35,284 nucleotides of DNA from Planctomycetota bacterium (lineage in GTDB: Bacteria; Planctomycetota; UBA11346). Positions 1 to 9,047 of this stretch are shown piece after piece. The position numbers were made by a program, and so were the translations under genes. Position 1 is the stretch's first letter, and every line of letters begins with the position of its first letter. The stretch spans positions 1-35,284 of the forward strand of contig JANWWU010000041.1 in the NCBI GenBank assembly GCA_025055595.1, written 5' to 3'. The notes below the pieces were generated by a model. That model did not search any database. It was given only the letters and a program-made list of their open reading frames with translations, and was not told the DNA's origin.

Positions 1-2102
1 CCGGGCCCGAACACCGAGTGGCGGATGCGCTGGCCGACGCGCAGCGGCGGGAGGCCAGCGGTAGGGCGTTGCGCCTGCAGTTCCCGAGCGCTGCACAGCA
101 GCCCGCGCTGGCGCAGCTCGGCGACAGAAGGCGGCGCCGCCGCGGCCGGCGCAGGCTCGGCGCAGCGCGTTTCGCCGACGAGGCGCAGGCAATCGCGCGG
201 GATCTCCTCGAGGAAGCGGCTGCACACGGTCAGCGCGACCTGGCCGCGCAGCATGCGCGAGCGAGCCCAGGAGAGGTACAGCTCCTGGCGCGCACGGGTG
301 ATGCCGACATACATCAGCCGCCGCTCCTCCTCGAGCTGGCGCTCATCGACCTCGTTGCCGCGCAGCAGGGGCAGCAGGCCCTCCTCGAGGCCGGCGATGA
401 ACACGACGGGGAACTCCAGGCCCTTCGCCGCATGCAGGGTCATCAGCTGCACGCGGTCGCCGCCGCCCTCGTCCTCGCGCGCCTGGTTCGAGGCATTGAG
501 TCCGACCACCTCCAGGAAGCCGGCGAGCCCGCCCTGCGGCTCGCCGAGGCGGTAGTGCTCGGCGGCGGTGATCACCTCGCGCATGTTGTCGAGCCGGTCG
601 CCCGCCGCGGGATCCTGCGCATAATGGCTGGCGAGGTCGGCGAGCTCGATGACGCCGCGCACGCACGCGACGGGGTCGCCGAGCGGCAGCGTGCGCAGCA
701 GCCGCCAGACGCGGGCGAAGGCCTGCAGCGGGGCGAGCGCGCGGCCGACCGCGAGCTGGGCGAACAGCCGCTCGTCCTCGAACACCTGCATCACCGGCAC
801 CTCGCGCTCGGCGGCGAACTCCAGCACCTGGTCGCGCGTCGCCTCGCCGAAGCCGCGCTTGGGCACGTTGCAGATGCGCGCGAAGGCGGCGCTGTCGCGC
901 GGGTTGACCAGCAGCTTCAGGTAGGCGATGAGGTGCTTGACCTCCTCGCGGTCGTAGAAGCGCAGGCCGCCGTGCAGGCGATAGGGGATGGCGCGCACCC
1001 GCAGGCGGTCCTCGAGCACGCGGCTCATCGCGTTGGTGCGGTAGAACACCGCGAAGTCGCGCCAGCTCCGGCCCCGCCCGGCCTGCGCCGCGATCGACTG
1101 CGCGATCGCGTCGGCTTCGGCGATCTCGTCGTCGACCGCGAGCGCGACGATCGGCTTGCCGTCGGCGTTGTCGGTGCGGATCGCCTTGGCGAAGCGCTCG
1201 CGGTTGTGCTCGATGACGGCCTGGGCGGCGCGCAGGATGGTCTTGGTCGAGCGATAGTTGGTCTCCAGCGTCACCACCGTCACCGGATCGCCGTCGCGGT
1301 GGAAATCCTCGCGGAAGTTCAGGATCTTGCGGTAGTCGGCGCCGCGCCAGCCATAGATCGCCTGATCGGGGTCGCCGGTGGCGCAGACGTTGCGATGCTC
1401 GCCGAGCAGGCGCAGCAGGCGGTACTGCGCCTCGTTGGTGTCCTGGTACTCATCGACCAGGATGTAGGGGAAGCGCTCCTGCCAGCGCGCGCGCAGCGCG
1501 GCATCGGCTTCCAGCATCCGCACCGGCTTGAGCAGCAGGTCGTCGAAGTCGAGCTTGTCCTCAGCCTCCAGGCGCTCGTGGTAGCGGCACGCGACTTCCT
1601 GGCACAGCGCGCTGAAGTCGTCCTCCGGCGCCAGCCGCTGCCAGTCGACCAGCTGGTTCTTCCACTGCGAGATGCGCTGGGCGATGGCCCGCGGATCGTG
1701 GTCGCGCGGTTCACGGCCCGAGTCCTTGAGGATCTGCCGCACGTAGCGCTCGGGCTCGTCCTCGTCGCAGATCGTGTAGGTCCCCGGCTTGCCGGCGCGG
1801 TGCCGCTCGATGTTGAGGAAGCGCAGGCCGGCGGCGTGGAAGGTGCAGATCCACGGCGTGCGCAGGCCGAGCAGGGCCTGGATGCGCTCCTGCATCTCGC
1901 CGGCCGCCTTGTTGGTGAAGGTGATCGCCAGGATGCGGTCGGGCCGCACGCCGGCGGCCTGGATCAGGTGCGCGATGCGATGGGTGATGACGCGCGTCTT
2001 GCCCGAGCCCGCCCCCGCCACCACCAGCAGGGGGCCGCGCACATGCTCGACGGCCCGGCGCTGCTCCGGGTTGAGACCGGCGAGGACATCGACCGCCGGC
2101 AT
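1..2102 (-). CDS. ATP-dependent DNA helicase, PcrA/UvrD family (3' end cut by window edge)
   Basis: This is a superfamily 1A 3'-5' DNA helicase of the kind used in excision repair and rolling-circle replication. The ORF track lists only shadows because the frame runs off the left edge. I translated it from the ATG at 2102: the N-terminus reads LNPEQRRAVEH followed by Walker A GAGSGKT, then LVDEYQDTN (motif II), GDPDQAIYGWRGAD (motif III) and LETNYRST (motif IV). At the window edge it reads VGQRIRHSVFGPG, which matches the C-terminal Tudor-like element of PcrA, so only a few tens of residues are missing. The start lies 1 nt after the panC stop, so the two are probably translationally coupled. 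UvrD, PcrA and Rep cannot be separated with certainty, but the C-terminal motif favours PcrA/UvrD. Confidence 0.95.
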   Translation of the reverse strand, partial: MPAVDVLAGLNPEQRRAVEHVRGPLLVVAGAGSGKTRVITHRIAHLIQAAGVRPDRILAITFTNKAAGEMQERIQALLGLRTPWICTFHAAGLRFLNIERHRAGKPGTYTICDEDEPERYVRQILKDSGREPRDHDPRAIAQRISQWKNQLVDWQRLAPEDDFSALCQEVACRYHERLEAEDKLDFDDLLLKPVRMLEADAALRARWQERFPYILVDEYQDTNEAQYRLLRLLGEHRNVCATGDPDQAIYGWRGADYRKILNFREDFHRDGDPVTVVTLETNYRSTKTILRAAQAVIEHNRERFAKAIRTDNADGKPIVALAVDDEIAEADAIAQSIAAQAGRGRSWRDFAVFYRTNAMSRVLEDRLRVRAIPYRLHGGLRFYDREEVKHLIAYLKLLVNPRDSAAFARICNVPKRGFGEATRDQVLEFAAEREVPVMQVFEDERLFAQLAVGRALAPLQAFARVWRLLRTLPLGDPVACVRGVIELADLASHYAQDPAAGDRLDNMREVITAAEHYRLGEPQGGLAGFLEVVGLNASNQAREDEGGGDRVQLMTLHAAKGLEFPVVFIAGLEEGLLPLLRGNEVDERQLEEERRLMYVGITRARQELYLSWARSRMLRGQVALTVCSRFLEEIPRDCLRLVGETRCAEPAPAAAAPPSVAELRQRGLLCSARELQAQRPTAGLPPLRVGQRIRHSVFGP

Positions 2103-2103
2103 G

Positions 2104-2991
2104 TCAGGCCCGCTCGTCGTCGTCGATCGCCACCGGGATCGCCTCGCCGGCCAGCGGCACATGATCGATCAGGCGCACGCCGTCGACGAACACCGCGGCG
2201 GCCAGCACGCAGCGGTCATCGGCGCGCTCGGCTTCCTGGAAGCCGGGCAGGCTGACGACATCGCAGTAGTCGAGGTCGACGCCCTCGTTGACCAGCACCT
2301 CCTCGGCGACGATCTCGATCAGCTTGCGGCTCTCGGTCTCCCCGCCGCGGTAGGCGCGGCGCGCCAGCTCGAGGCCGCGCGGCAGCGCCAGGGCCTTGGC
2401 GCGCATCGCCGGCGTCAGGCGGCGGTTGCGGCTGCTCAGCGCCAGCCCGTCGCGATCGCGCACGGTCGGCGCGACGACGATCTCCACGCCGAGGTTGAGG
2501 TCGGCGACCATCCGCGAGACGATCAGCGCCTGCTGCAGGTCCTTCTGGCCGAAGATCGCGACATCGGGGCGCACCACCGCCAACAGCTTGGTGACCACCG
2601 TGCACACGCCGCGGAAGTGCCCGGGCCTGGCGATCGCGCACAGCTTGTCGGTCAGCGGCCCGTACATCTCGACGAAGGTGCAGTAGCCATCGGGATACAT
2701 CTCGGCGGTCTCGGGCGTCCACACGACATCGACCCCGGCCTGCCGGCACAGCGCGAGGTCCTCATCCAGCGTGCGCGGATAGGTCGCGAGATCCTGCTGG
2801 TTGTCGAACTGCGTAGGATTGACGAAGATCGAGACGACGACGCGATCGGCGAGCTGGCGCGCGCGCTGCACCAGGCTGAGATGGCCAGCATGCAGGGCGC
2901 CCATCGTCGGCACGAAGCCGATGCGCGCCCCCCGCTGCAGCTGCGCGCGGCTCCACTGCCGCATGTCGGCGATGGGAACGAGCACCTCCAT
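2104..2991 (-). CDS. panC: Pantothenate synthetase
   Basis: PanC condenses pantoate and beta-alanine, using ATP, to make pantothenate for coenzyme A. The 295-aa protein has the usual family length. It shows the nucleotidyltransferase HIGH motif as HAGH (residues 34-37, in GFVPTMGALHAGHLSL), SIFVNPTQF, FGQKDLQQ and the SSRN segment of the KMSKS-like loop. The ORF track extends it upstream to 3444, but the extension is antisense to the FHA gene and not PanC-like. The ATG at 2991 has GAGGTG a few bases upstream and gives the canonical N-terminus. It is the first gene of a panC-helicase pair and is divergent from the FHA gene with only 39 bp between them. Confidence 0.96.
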   Translation of the reverse strand: MEVLVPIADMRQWSRAQLQRGARIGFVPTMGALHAGHLSLVQRARQLADRVVVSIFVNPTQFDNQQDLATYPRTLDEDLALCRQAGVDVVWTPETAEMYPDGYCTFVEMYGPLTDKLCAIARPGHFRGVCTVVTKLLAVVRPDVAIFGQKDLQQALIVSRMVADLNLGVEIVVAPTVRDRDGLALSSRNRRLTPAMRAKALALPRGLELARRAYRGGETESRKLIEIVAEEVLVNEGVDLDYCDVVSLPGFQEAERADDRCVLAAAVFVDGVRLIDHVPLAGEAIPVAIDDDERA

Positions 2992-3030
2992 CGGCACCTC
3001 GCTGATTGTCGGCGGCTGGCGGCGCTGACC

Positions 3031-3534
3031 ATGGCGGGCATGGCGTACCTCACCATCCGCATCAAGGATGAGGAAGGCTACCAGCGCGTCGCCATCGACA
3101 AGGAGAGCGTGATCATCGGTCGCTCCTCGTCCTGCGATGTCAGCGTGCGGCACAGCAGCGTCTCGCGCCAGCACTGCCGGCTCTACCGCAAGGACGAGGC
3201 GTGGTGGGTGGAGGACCTCGGCTCGCACAACGGGACCTTCGTCGGCAAGAACCGCGTCGGCGAGCCGCTGCGGCTCGCCGAGTGCGATGTCATCCGCATC
3301 GGCGCCGGCCGCCTGACCTTCCACGCCGGCCCGCTGCCGGCGGAGGCGCCGCCCGAGCCGACCCTCTCGGTCGAGGCCGAGACCGCGCCGACCTCGTTCG
3401 CCGCGCAGTGCGCGCGCTGCGCGCAGTGGGTCAGCGTCGCCCACCTCGCGCCCGGCCAGTCCCTGCCCTGCCCGCGCTGCGGCGCGGCGATCGCGCGCCC
3501 CGCCGACGAGCTCAGCCGAGGATCAGCGCCTTGA
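3031..3534 (+). CDS. FHA domain protein with C-terminal zinc ribbon
   Basis: This 167-aa cytoplasmic protein has an FHA phosphothreonine-binding domain (about residues 5-98) with the hallmark residues GR at 30-31, SxxH at 45-48 and SHNG at 65-68, so the phosphopeptide-binding loop looks intact. A linker leads to a C-terminal C4 zinc ribbon (CARC at 127-130, CPRC at 147-150). The start is the ATG at 3031 or the one at 3040; the ORF-track start far upstream is antisense to panC. Its 3' end overlaps the convergent phosphomannomutase by 23 nt. The same FHA plus zinc-ribbon pairing recurs in the gene at 9044, so it may read phosphorylation from the kinase module about 3 kb away. That link is inference. 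Confidence 0.85.
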   Translation: MAGMAYLTIRIKDEEGYQRVAIDKESVIIGRSSSCDVSVRHSSVSRQHCRLYRKDEAWWVEDLGSHNGTFVGKNRVGEPLRLAECDVIRIGAGRLTFHAGPLPAEAPPEPTLSVEAETAPTSFAAQCARCAQWVSVAHLAPGQSLPCPRCGAAIARPADELSRGSAP

Positions 3535-4834
3535 CCGCGGCGAGCTTGGCGTCGCGCAGCTGCGGCGTATCGGCCTCGAGGTTCAAGCGCACGACCGGCT
3601 CGGTGTTGGAGGCGCGGACATTGCACCACCAGTCGGGGAAGCGGACGGTGATCCCGTCGAGCTCGCTGACCTCGCCCCCGAGCTGGCGCAGGCGGGCGAA
3701 GACCGCGCGGGCATCGCCGACGGTGAAGTTGATCTCGCCGGTGTGCCAGTACTTGCGCAGCGGCTTGACGAGGTCGGAGAGCCGCGCCGCGCCGCTGGCG
3801 AGGTTGGCGAGCAGCAGGAAGGCGTAGAGACCGCTGTCGGCGTTCCAGAAGTCGCGGAAGTAGTAGTGGCCGGAGAGCTCGCCGGCGAACACCGCGTGGC
3901 GCTCCTTGAGCGTGCGCTTGATGAAGCTGTGGCCGACGCGCGTCTCGACCGGCACCCCGCCGAGCGCGCGGATGCGCTCGGGCACGATCTTCGAGGAGCG
4001 CAGGTCGTAGGCGACCGTCGCCCCCGGCTCGCGCGCCAGGAAGTATTCGGCGAGCAGCGCCGTCGTCAGATCGCAGGGCACGAAGTCGCCGCTCTCGTCG
4101 ACCAGCGCGCAGCGATCGCCGTCGCCATCGAAGGCGGCGCCGAAGTCGGCGCCCTCGGCGGGGACGCGCGCCTGCAGCTGCTTGAGGTTCTCGAGCTTGA
4201 GCGGATTGGCCTCGTGCACCGGGAAGCGGCCGTCGGGGTCGAAGTTGAGCGGCACGAGCGTCAGGCCCGGCAGGCGCGGCGCGAGGTGCTGGAACATCAT
4301 GCCGATGATCCCGTTGCCGCCGTCGATCACCACTTTGAGCGGGCGCTTGGGCTGCCACAGCCGCGCGAGGAAGGCGGCGTAGGCATCGAGGGTCAGCGCC
4401 TCGCGCACGCTGCCGCCGGGGCGCTTGACGATCTTCGCCAGGCGCGCCAGCTGCTCGATCTCCTCCATGCCGCTGCCGGCGCCGACCGGCACGAAGCCCG
4501 GCCCGGTGATCTTGATGCCGCCGTAGGCCGCCGGGTTGTGCGAGGCCGTCACCTGGATGCCGCCGGCGCTGTCGAGGTGGTGCATGCTGAAGGTCAGCGC
4601 CGGCGTCGACAGCAGGCCGACATCGATCACCTGCACGCCGGCGTCGACCAGCCCCTTGATCACCGCCTGCTTGAGCGCCGGGCTCGATACCCGCATGTCG
4701 CGGCCGACGCAGAACGGCTTGCCGGCGAGGTCGAGCACCTGCGCCACCGCGTTGCCGATCGCATACGCCAGCGCCTCGTTGAGCTCGGAGGGATAGATGC
4801 CGCGGATGTCGTAGGCCTTGAAGGGATCGGGCAT
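3512..4834 (-). CDS. Phosphomannomutase/phosphoglucomutase (alpha-D-phosphohexomutase)
   Basis: The enzyme interconverts hexose 1- and 6-phosphates through a phosphoserine, supplying sugar nucleotides for envelope glycans. The 440-aa protein matches the AlgC/ManB type in length and motifs. It has the catalytic phosphoserine loop TASHNP (Ser98), the metal loop DGDGDR (236-241), the sugar-specificity segment GELSGHYYFRDFW and the phosphate-binding RASNTEPVVRLNLEA near the C-terminus. The ATG at 4834 follows an AGGAG-like site. The gene is monocistronic in appearance, between fmt and the FHA gene. Whether it prefers mannose, glucose or both cannot be read from sequence; bifunctional AlgC-like activity is most likely. 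ManB/AlgC would be acceptable symbols but I leave it blank. Confidence 0.93.
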   Translation of the reverse strand: MPDPFKAYDIRGIYPSELNEALAYAIGNAVAQVLDLAGKPFCVGRDMRVSSPALKQAVIKGLVDAGVQVIDVGLLSTPALTFSMHHLDSAGGIQVTASHNPAAYGGIKITGPGFVPVGAGSGMEEIEQLARLAKIVKRPGGSVREALTLDAYAAFLARLWQPKRPLKVVIDGGNGIIGMMFQHLAPRLPGLTLVPLNFDPDGRFPVHEANPLKLENLKQLQARVPAEGADFGAAFDGDGDRCALVDESGDFVPCDLTTALLAEYFLAREPGATVAYDLRSSKIVPERIRALGGVPVETRVGHSFIKRTLKERHAVFAGELSGHYYFRDFWNADSGLYAFLLLANLASGAARLSDLVKPLRKYWHTGEINFTVGDARAVFARLRQLGGEVSELDGITVRFPDWWCNVRASNTEPVVRLNLEADTPQLRDAKLAAVKALILG

Positions 4835-4896
4835 GGCCTGCTCCTCGGCCTCGCCAGCCTACGGTTCAGCCTCCTGCGGCAACGCAGCCCCGGCGC

Positions 4897-5817
4897 CTAG
4901 CCGATCCGCGCCGGCACGGGGTGCCCGCAGAGATAGGCCCGGGCGCTCATCGCCGCCTTGCCCGCCGGCTGCAGCCGCCTCACCACCACGCTGCCGCGGC
5001 CGCAGCCGATGCGCAGGCCGCGGTCCTCGGCGACCGCCGTCGCCGGCGGCAGCTCGCCGGCCGCGACCTCGACCTCGAGGATGCCGACGCGCGCGCCATC
5101 GAAGCGCGTCCAGCATCCCGGCGTCGGCGTGTAGGCGCGCACCCAGCGCTCGATCTCCTCCGCCGGCAGGCTCCAGTCCAGACAGCCGTCGGCATCGCTC
5201 AGGCGGCGGCAGTAGGTCGCCAGCGCCTCGTCCTGCGGCGTCGGCGTCAGCTCCGGCCAGCGCTCGAGGAAGCGCGCCAGCGCGCGCGCCGCAGCCTCGG
5301 CGACCGCATCGTGCAGCCAGGGCAGGGTCGCGCCCTCGGGCAGCGGGATGCGCTCCGCCAGGTACACCGGCCCGGCATCGAGCGCCGGCACCATCTGCAT
5401 CACGCTGACCCCGCTCTCGCGGTCGCCGGCGCGCAGGGCGGCCTGCAGCGGGGACGCCCCGCGCCAGCGCGGCAACAGCGAGCCGTGCAGGTTGACGCAG
5501 GCGCGCGGCAGGGCGAGGACCGGCGGCCGCAGGATCTCGCCGTAGGCCATGACGATGAACAGGTCATGGCCGTGCAGGCGCGCCTCGCGCTCGGCCCCGC
5601 GCAGGGTCTCGGGCTGCCACACCGGCACCCCAAGCTCCTCGGCCGCGCGCTTCACCGGCGGCGGCTGCGGCCGCAGCCCGCGGCCGGCCGGCCGATCGGG
5701 CTGGGTGATCGCCAGCCGCAGATCGCTGCGCTCCGCCAGCAGCCGCAGCGCCGGCACGGCGATCGCCGGCGAGCCCATGAACACCGTCCGCCAGCGCGGC
5801 ATCAGCGCATGCTGCAT
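4897..5817 (-). CDS. fmt: Methionyl-tRNA formyltransferase
   Basis: Fmt formylates initiator methionyl-tRNA using 10-formyltetrahydrofolate. The 306-aa protein has the expected length. Its N-terminal formyltransferase fold contains VFMGSPAIAVPAL, the catalytic Asn109 and His111 in CVNLHGSLLPRWRG, and the catalytic Asp147 in LDAGP. The C-terminal domain is the tRNA-binding OB-fold type, ending in LQPAGKAAMSA. The start is either the ATG at 5817 or the ATG at 5802 (MPRWRTVFMG), the latter closer to the usual family N-terminus; neither has a strong ribosome-binding site. A deformylase gene, often next to fmt, is not visible. It is divergent from the kinase-like gene at 5893. Confidence 0.95.
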   Translation of the reverse strand: MQHALMPRWRTVFMGSPAIAVPALRLLAERSDLRLAITQPDRPAGRGLRPQPPPVKRAAEELGVPVWQPETLRGAEREARLHGHDLFIVMAYGEILRPPVLALPRACVNLHGSLLPRWRGASPLQAALRAGDRESGVSVMQMVPALDAGPVYLAERIPLPEGATLPWLHDAVAEAAARALARFLERWPELTPTPQDEALATYCRRLSDADGCLDWSLPAEEIERWVRAYTPTPGCWTRFDGARVGILEVEVAAGELPPATAVAEDRGLRIGCGRGSVVVRRLQPAGKAAMSARAYLCGHPVPARIG

Positions 5818-5857
5818 GGCGCCCGCGCTTTGCCACGGCGCCGACAGCGCGCCGGCG

Positions 5858-5887
5858 TGTCAGATCGCGCCCGCAAAGCCGCTATCA
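5858..5887 (+). promoter_or_regulatory. Recurrent promoter-like element (copy 1), predicted leaderless
   Basis: TGTCAG at 5858-5863, an 18-nt spacer, and CTATCA at 5882-5887. Only 5 nt separate CTATCA from the ATG at 5893, so if this is a -35/-10 pair, transcription would begin at or next to the start codon. The same spacing is seen at five other places in the window. Confidence 0.65.
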
Positions 5888-5892
5888 AGGGC

Positions 5893-7677
5893 ATGCCGAC
5901 CTGTCCGAATCCCGCTTGCCAGCATGTCTCCGAGGCCACGGACTTCTGCCCGCGCTGCCAGCGCAGCATGCGCGCCCCGGCGCCGCCGCGCTCGCCGGCC
6001 GGGCGCGTGCCCTGCGTCGGCTGGCGTCTGCGCTGGCGCCACGCTCTGCCCCGCCACGAGGTCGCCGCTCTGCCTTGCCTGCCCGGCCTGCTGCTGCCGA
6101 TCGCTGGCAGCGAGGCCGACGGCTGCGCCGTGTTCGCGATCGAGGAGCGCCGGCGCCCGCAGCAGGTCACGGTCTGGCTTGCGGAACGCGAGCCGATCGA
6201 CGCCGCGCTGACGCTCGTCCGCGGCCTGGCGCGCCTGCTGATCGACTGGCATCAGCGCGGCTATCTCTGCGGCGACATCCAGCTCGACACGCTGTTCATC
6301 GACGAGGCGGGCGCGGTCGCCATCGCCGGCATCATGCCGCTGCCCATCGATCAGGCGGCCTGGCTGCGCCCGCTGCCGGCGAGCGCCGGCTTCGATGCCC
6401 CGGAGATCCGCAACCGCGATGCGGCGCGCGTCGGGACCGCGAGCGATGTCTATGCCCTGGCCGCCACGCTGGTCGGCGTCGCCGAGCGGCTGCCGCGCTT
6501 CGCCGATTTCGGCGATCTCGAAGTGCTCGCCCATCAGTTCGTGCCGCGGCATCCCCAGGTGCCGCCGCCGATGCATGGCTGGCTGCGCCGCTCGCTGGCG
6601 ATGAACAGCAAGGAGCGCTTCCCCGATGTCGCGGCCCAGCTGCAGGCCCTCGAGGAGGCCTGGCGTCCGCGTCCCCCCTCGGAAGCGGCGCTGCGGCTGA
6701 GCGGCGGCAGCGCCACCCGGCCGGGGTGGTGCAAGCTGTGCGCGGCCGATGACGAGCGCGACGACGGCGAGATCAACGCCGATCGCGCGCTCTTCCTGAG
6801 CGAGGCGAAGCCCCTGCGACAGCTCGTCCTCGTCGCCGACGGCATCACGGCCTGCACGATCGGCAGCGGCGCCCGCGCCGCGACCATCGTCGAGACGACG
6901 GTGCGCGAGCTCTGGCCGAGCATCCGCAGCGCCGACGATGTCGCCTCCGCCCTGCGCACCGCCAACGAGCGCATCGTCGCCGAGGCCGCCCAACTGTGCG
7001 CCGCGCGGAGCCAGGAGCCAGAGGCGCGCGGCCTGATGGCCGCCAGCGTGGCGGCGCTCTACAACGATGGCCGCCAGGCCGAGCTGATCACCTGCGGCGA
7101 TGTCCGCGCCTACCTGTGGAGCGCCGACCGCGGCCTCGCCCTGCTCAGCGCCGACGACCACGCGGGAGTCGCGCGCATCGTCCGCGGCCGGCCGCTGGGC
7201 GCGGCGTGCGACGGCAGCGAGGAGGCCCTCACGGCGTGCATCGGCATGGCGCGGCGCGAGGACTCCGGCCTGGTCGCGCAGCCGCCGCCGCTGCGGCGCC
7301 GACCGCTCGCGCTCGGCCCCGACGATGTGCTGGTGCTGTGCAGCGATGGCTTGACCGACTACCTCATCCGCCAGACCGGCAAGGGCCGCTGGGCTGCCGA
7401 ACTGATGCTCGAAACCCGCATCGCCGAAGCGGTGCAGCGCCAGTTCGGGATGAAGCAGCTCGCCAACTACCTCGCCAGCGCGGCGGATGTCAACGGCGGC
7501 GGCGACAACATCACGGTGATGTGCCTGCGCTGCCAGCCGCTGCCCCTGCCTGCCGAGGGCCACGCCGTGCCCCGCTCCCCCGCGCCGTCCGTGCCGGCGC
7601 CGCGCTCTCCCGCCGCAAAGCGCGTGTCAGAAGCCGCGCCGGTCCCGTCTATCACGCATGGGAATCAGCAGCCATGA
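5893..7677 (+). CDS. Zinc ribbon-pseudokinase-PP2C phosphatase fusion protein
   Basis: This 594-aa protein combines three modules. Residues 1-25 form a C4 zinc ribbon (CPNPAC...CPRC). Residues about 40-260 resemble a protein kinase C-lobe, but the HRD motif is CGD (YLCGDIQLDTLFI, with the KxxN residues lost), DFG is replaced by AGI, and no VAIK lysine is apparent; the APE (FDAPE) and SDVYALA segments remain. It is therefore a pseudokinase. Residues about 290-545 are a PP2C phosphatase that keeps the metal-binding aspartates: NAD (Asp297), VADG (Asp316), CSDGLTD (Asp485) and GGDN (Asp538). The likely role is removal of phosphate from Ser/Thr targets of the kinase at 9739, with the pseudokinase as regulator or scaffold. 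The ATG at 5893 is needed to include the zinc ribbon; the ORF-track extension is antisense to fmt. It overlaps the vWA gene by ATGA. Confidence 0.85.
   Translation: MPTCPNPACQHVSEATDFCPRCQRSMRAPAPPRSPAGRVPCVGWRLRWRHALPRHEVAALPCLPGLLLPIAGSEADGCAVFAIEERRRPQQVTVWLAEREPIDAALTLVRGLARLLIDWHQRGYLCGDIQLDTLFIDEAGAVAIAGIMPLPIDQAAWLRPLPASAGFDAPEIRNRDAARVGTASDVYALAATLVGVAERLPRFADFGDLEVLAHQFVPRHPQVPPPMHGWLRRSLAMNSKERFPDVAAQLQALEEAWRPRPPSEAALRLSGGSATRPGWCKLCAADDERDDGEINADRALFLSEAKPLRQLVLVADGITACTIGSGARAATIVETTVRELWPSIRSADDVASALRTANERIVAEAAQLCAARSQEPEARGLMAASVAALYNDGRQAELITCGDVRAYLWSADRGLALLSADDHAGVARIVRGRPLGAACDGSEEALTACIGMARREDSGLVAQPPPLRRRPLALGPDDVLVLCSDGLTDYLIRQTGKGRWAAELMLETRIAEAVQRQFGMKQLANYLASAADVNGGGDNITVMCLRCQPLPLPAEGHAVPRSPAPSVPAPRSPAAKRVSEAAPVPSITHGNQQP
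7625..7654 (+). promoter_or_regulatory. Recurrent promoter-like element (copy 2)
   Basis: TGTCAG at 7625-7630, an 18-nt spacer and CTATCA at 7649-7654, lying inside the 3' end of the PP2C gene. Exactly 19 nt separate it from the ATG of the vWA gene at 7674. It would allow the vWA-to-activase genes to be transcribed separately from the phosphatase. Confidence 0.6.
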
Positions 7678-9047
7678 GCCAGACCGATCTGCAGCCGATC
7701 CTCCTCGAAGTCAGCGCCAGCCCGGCAGCCGTCGTCTGCGACGGCAGCGAGCAGGATGTCGCGATCCTCGTCTCGGTGCGTCCGTCAGACGCCCTGCGCG
7801 CCTCGCCCGAAGCGACGAGGATCGGCACCGACCTGTGCCTCGTTCTCGACTGCAGCGGCAGCATGGAGAAGCCCTGCGGGAACGCCTCGCGGCTGGAGGT
7901 CGCGGTGCAGGCCGCGCGCGCGATCCTGCCGCTGCTGCGGCCCCAGGACACGATCAGCGTCGTCAGCTTCAGCGGCGATGCCCGGGTGCTGCTCGCCACC
8001 GCGACGCCCGCCGATCCGCAGCAAGCGCTCGCCGCCCTCGAAGGCCTGAGCCCGAGTTTCGAGACCGCCATCGGCCAGGGCTTGACGACCGCGGTCCGGG
8101 TCCTCGCCGCCTGCGATGCGCGCCGCCATCGACGCATCGTGCTGCTGACCGATGGGCATGCGACCGACGGCGAAGCCGGACTGGAGGCGGCGGCGCTGGC
8201 CGCGCAGCAGGGCATCGTCATCGATGCGCTGGGCATCGGCGACGACTACCACAAGATCTACCTCGAACGCCTGGTCGCTCCCGGCAAGGGGCGGTCGGCG
8301 CCGATCGCGAGCGCCGAGGACGCGGTCGCGGCGTTCCGCAATCTGGCGATCCTCGCCACCCAGGCCGTCGCCACCAACGTCCAGCTGCAGATCGAGTTCT
8401 CGCCCGACGTGCGCGCCGCCGACCACTACCGCGGAGCGCCCGAGAACCTCTACCTCGGGATGGTGCGCTATCCGACGGCCGCGCGCCGGATCGAGATCCC
8501 GCTCGGCGCGATCGAGCGCGACCAGCGCTACGACTATTACTTCGTCGTGCGCGTGCCGGCGCCGACCGATGCCGGCGGCCAGCTGCGCCTGGCGCGCTTC
8601 GCCATCGCCTGCGATGTCCCGGCATGGAATCGCAGCGGGGTCATGACGAGCGCGAACGCCGTCGTCGACCTCGTCGAGCCGGGGACCATCGTCGCCCATG
8701 ACAGCCGCATCGAGGTCGGCCTGGCGCGGGCGCGCATCAAGCGCTGGGAACGCGAGGCCGACGAGGCCCGGCAGCGCGGCGATGCCGCGACCGCCGTCGC
8801 CCGCTACCGGCAGGCGATCGAGCTCTGCCATCGCCAGGGGATGTACGCCGAAGAGCAGAACTATCAGGCGATCCTCGACAGCTACCTGGCCACTGGCACC
8901 GTCGATCAGGCCCTGCTCAACCGCGCTGCGCACAGCTCGACCAAGGCCGCCGATGCCGGGATCCTGCCGATGGCCGCCTCCGGTCCCCGTCACAACCCAT
9001 TCGCCGCCCGCCGCGCCCACAGCGCCACCCGTGGAGGTCCGTCATGA
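7674..9047 (+). CDS. von Willebrand factor A (vWA) domain protein
   Basis: The 457-aa protein carries a vWA domain (about residues 50-245) with an intact MIDAS: DCSGSM (Asp59, Ser61, Ser63), a Thr in SFETAIGQGL and LLTDGHATDG. vWA domains of this sort bind protein partners through a coordinated Mg2+. A beta-rich middle region follows, then a helical segment near residues 350-410 (ARIKRWEREADEARQRGDAATAVARYRQAIEL) that looks like a TPR-type hairpin. No signal peptide or membrane segment is seen, so it is probably cytoplasmic. It starts in the stop codon of the PP2C gene and ends overlapping the FHA gene (ATGA both times). The trio of vWA, PP2C and kinase resembles the TerY-associated triad of Ter systems; it is likely a scaffold or sensor here. 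Confidence 0.88.
   Translation: MSQTDLQPILLEVSASPAAVVCDGSEQDVAILVSVRPSDALRASPEATRIGTDLCLVLDCSGSMEKPCGNASRLEVAVQAARAILPLLRPQDTISVVSFSGDARVLLATATPADPQQALAALEGLSPSFETAIGQGLTTAVRVLAACDARRHRRIVLLTDGHATDGEAGLEAAALAAQQGIVIDALGIGDDYHKIYLERLVAPGKGRSAPIASAEDAVAAFRNLAILATQAVATNVQLQIEFSPDVRAADHYRGAPENLYLGMVRYPTAARRIEIPLGAIERDQRYDYYFVVRVPAPTDAGGQLRLARFAIACDVPAWNRSGVMTSANAVVDLVEPGTIVAHDSRIEVGLARARIKRWEREADEARQRGDAATAVARYRQAIELCHRQGMYAEEQNYQAILDSYLATGTVDQALLNRAAHSSTKAADAGILPMAASGPRHNPFAARRAHSATRGGPS

Noticed and set aside
18-2255. 745-aa plus-strand ORF
   Set aside because: Antisense to the PcrA/UvrD helicase, whose motifs are unmistakable on the minus strand.
3743-4900. 385-aa plus-strand ORF
   Set aside because: Antisense to the phosphomannomutase gene.
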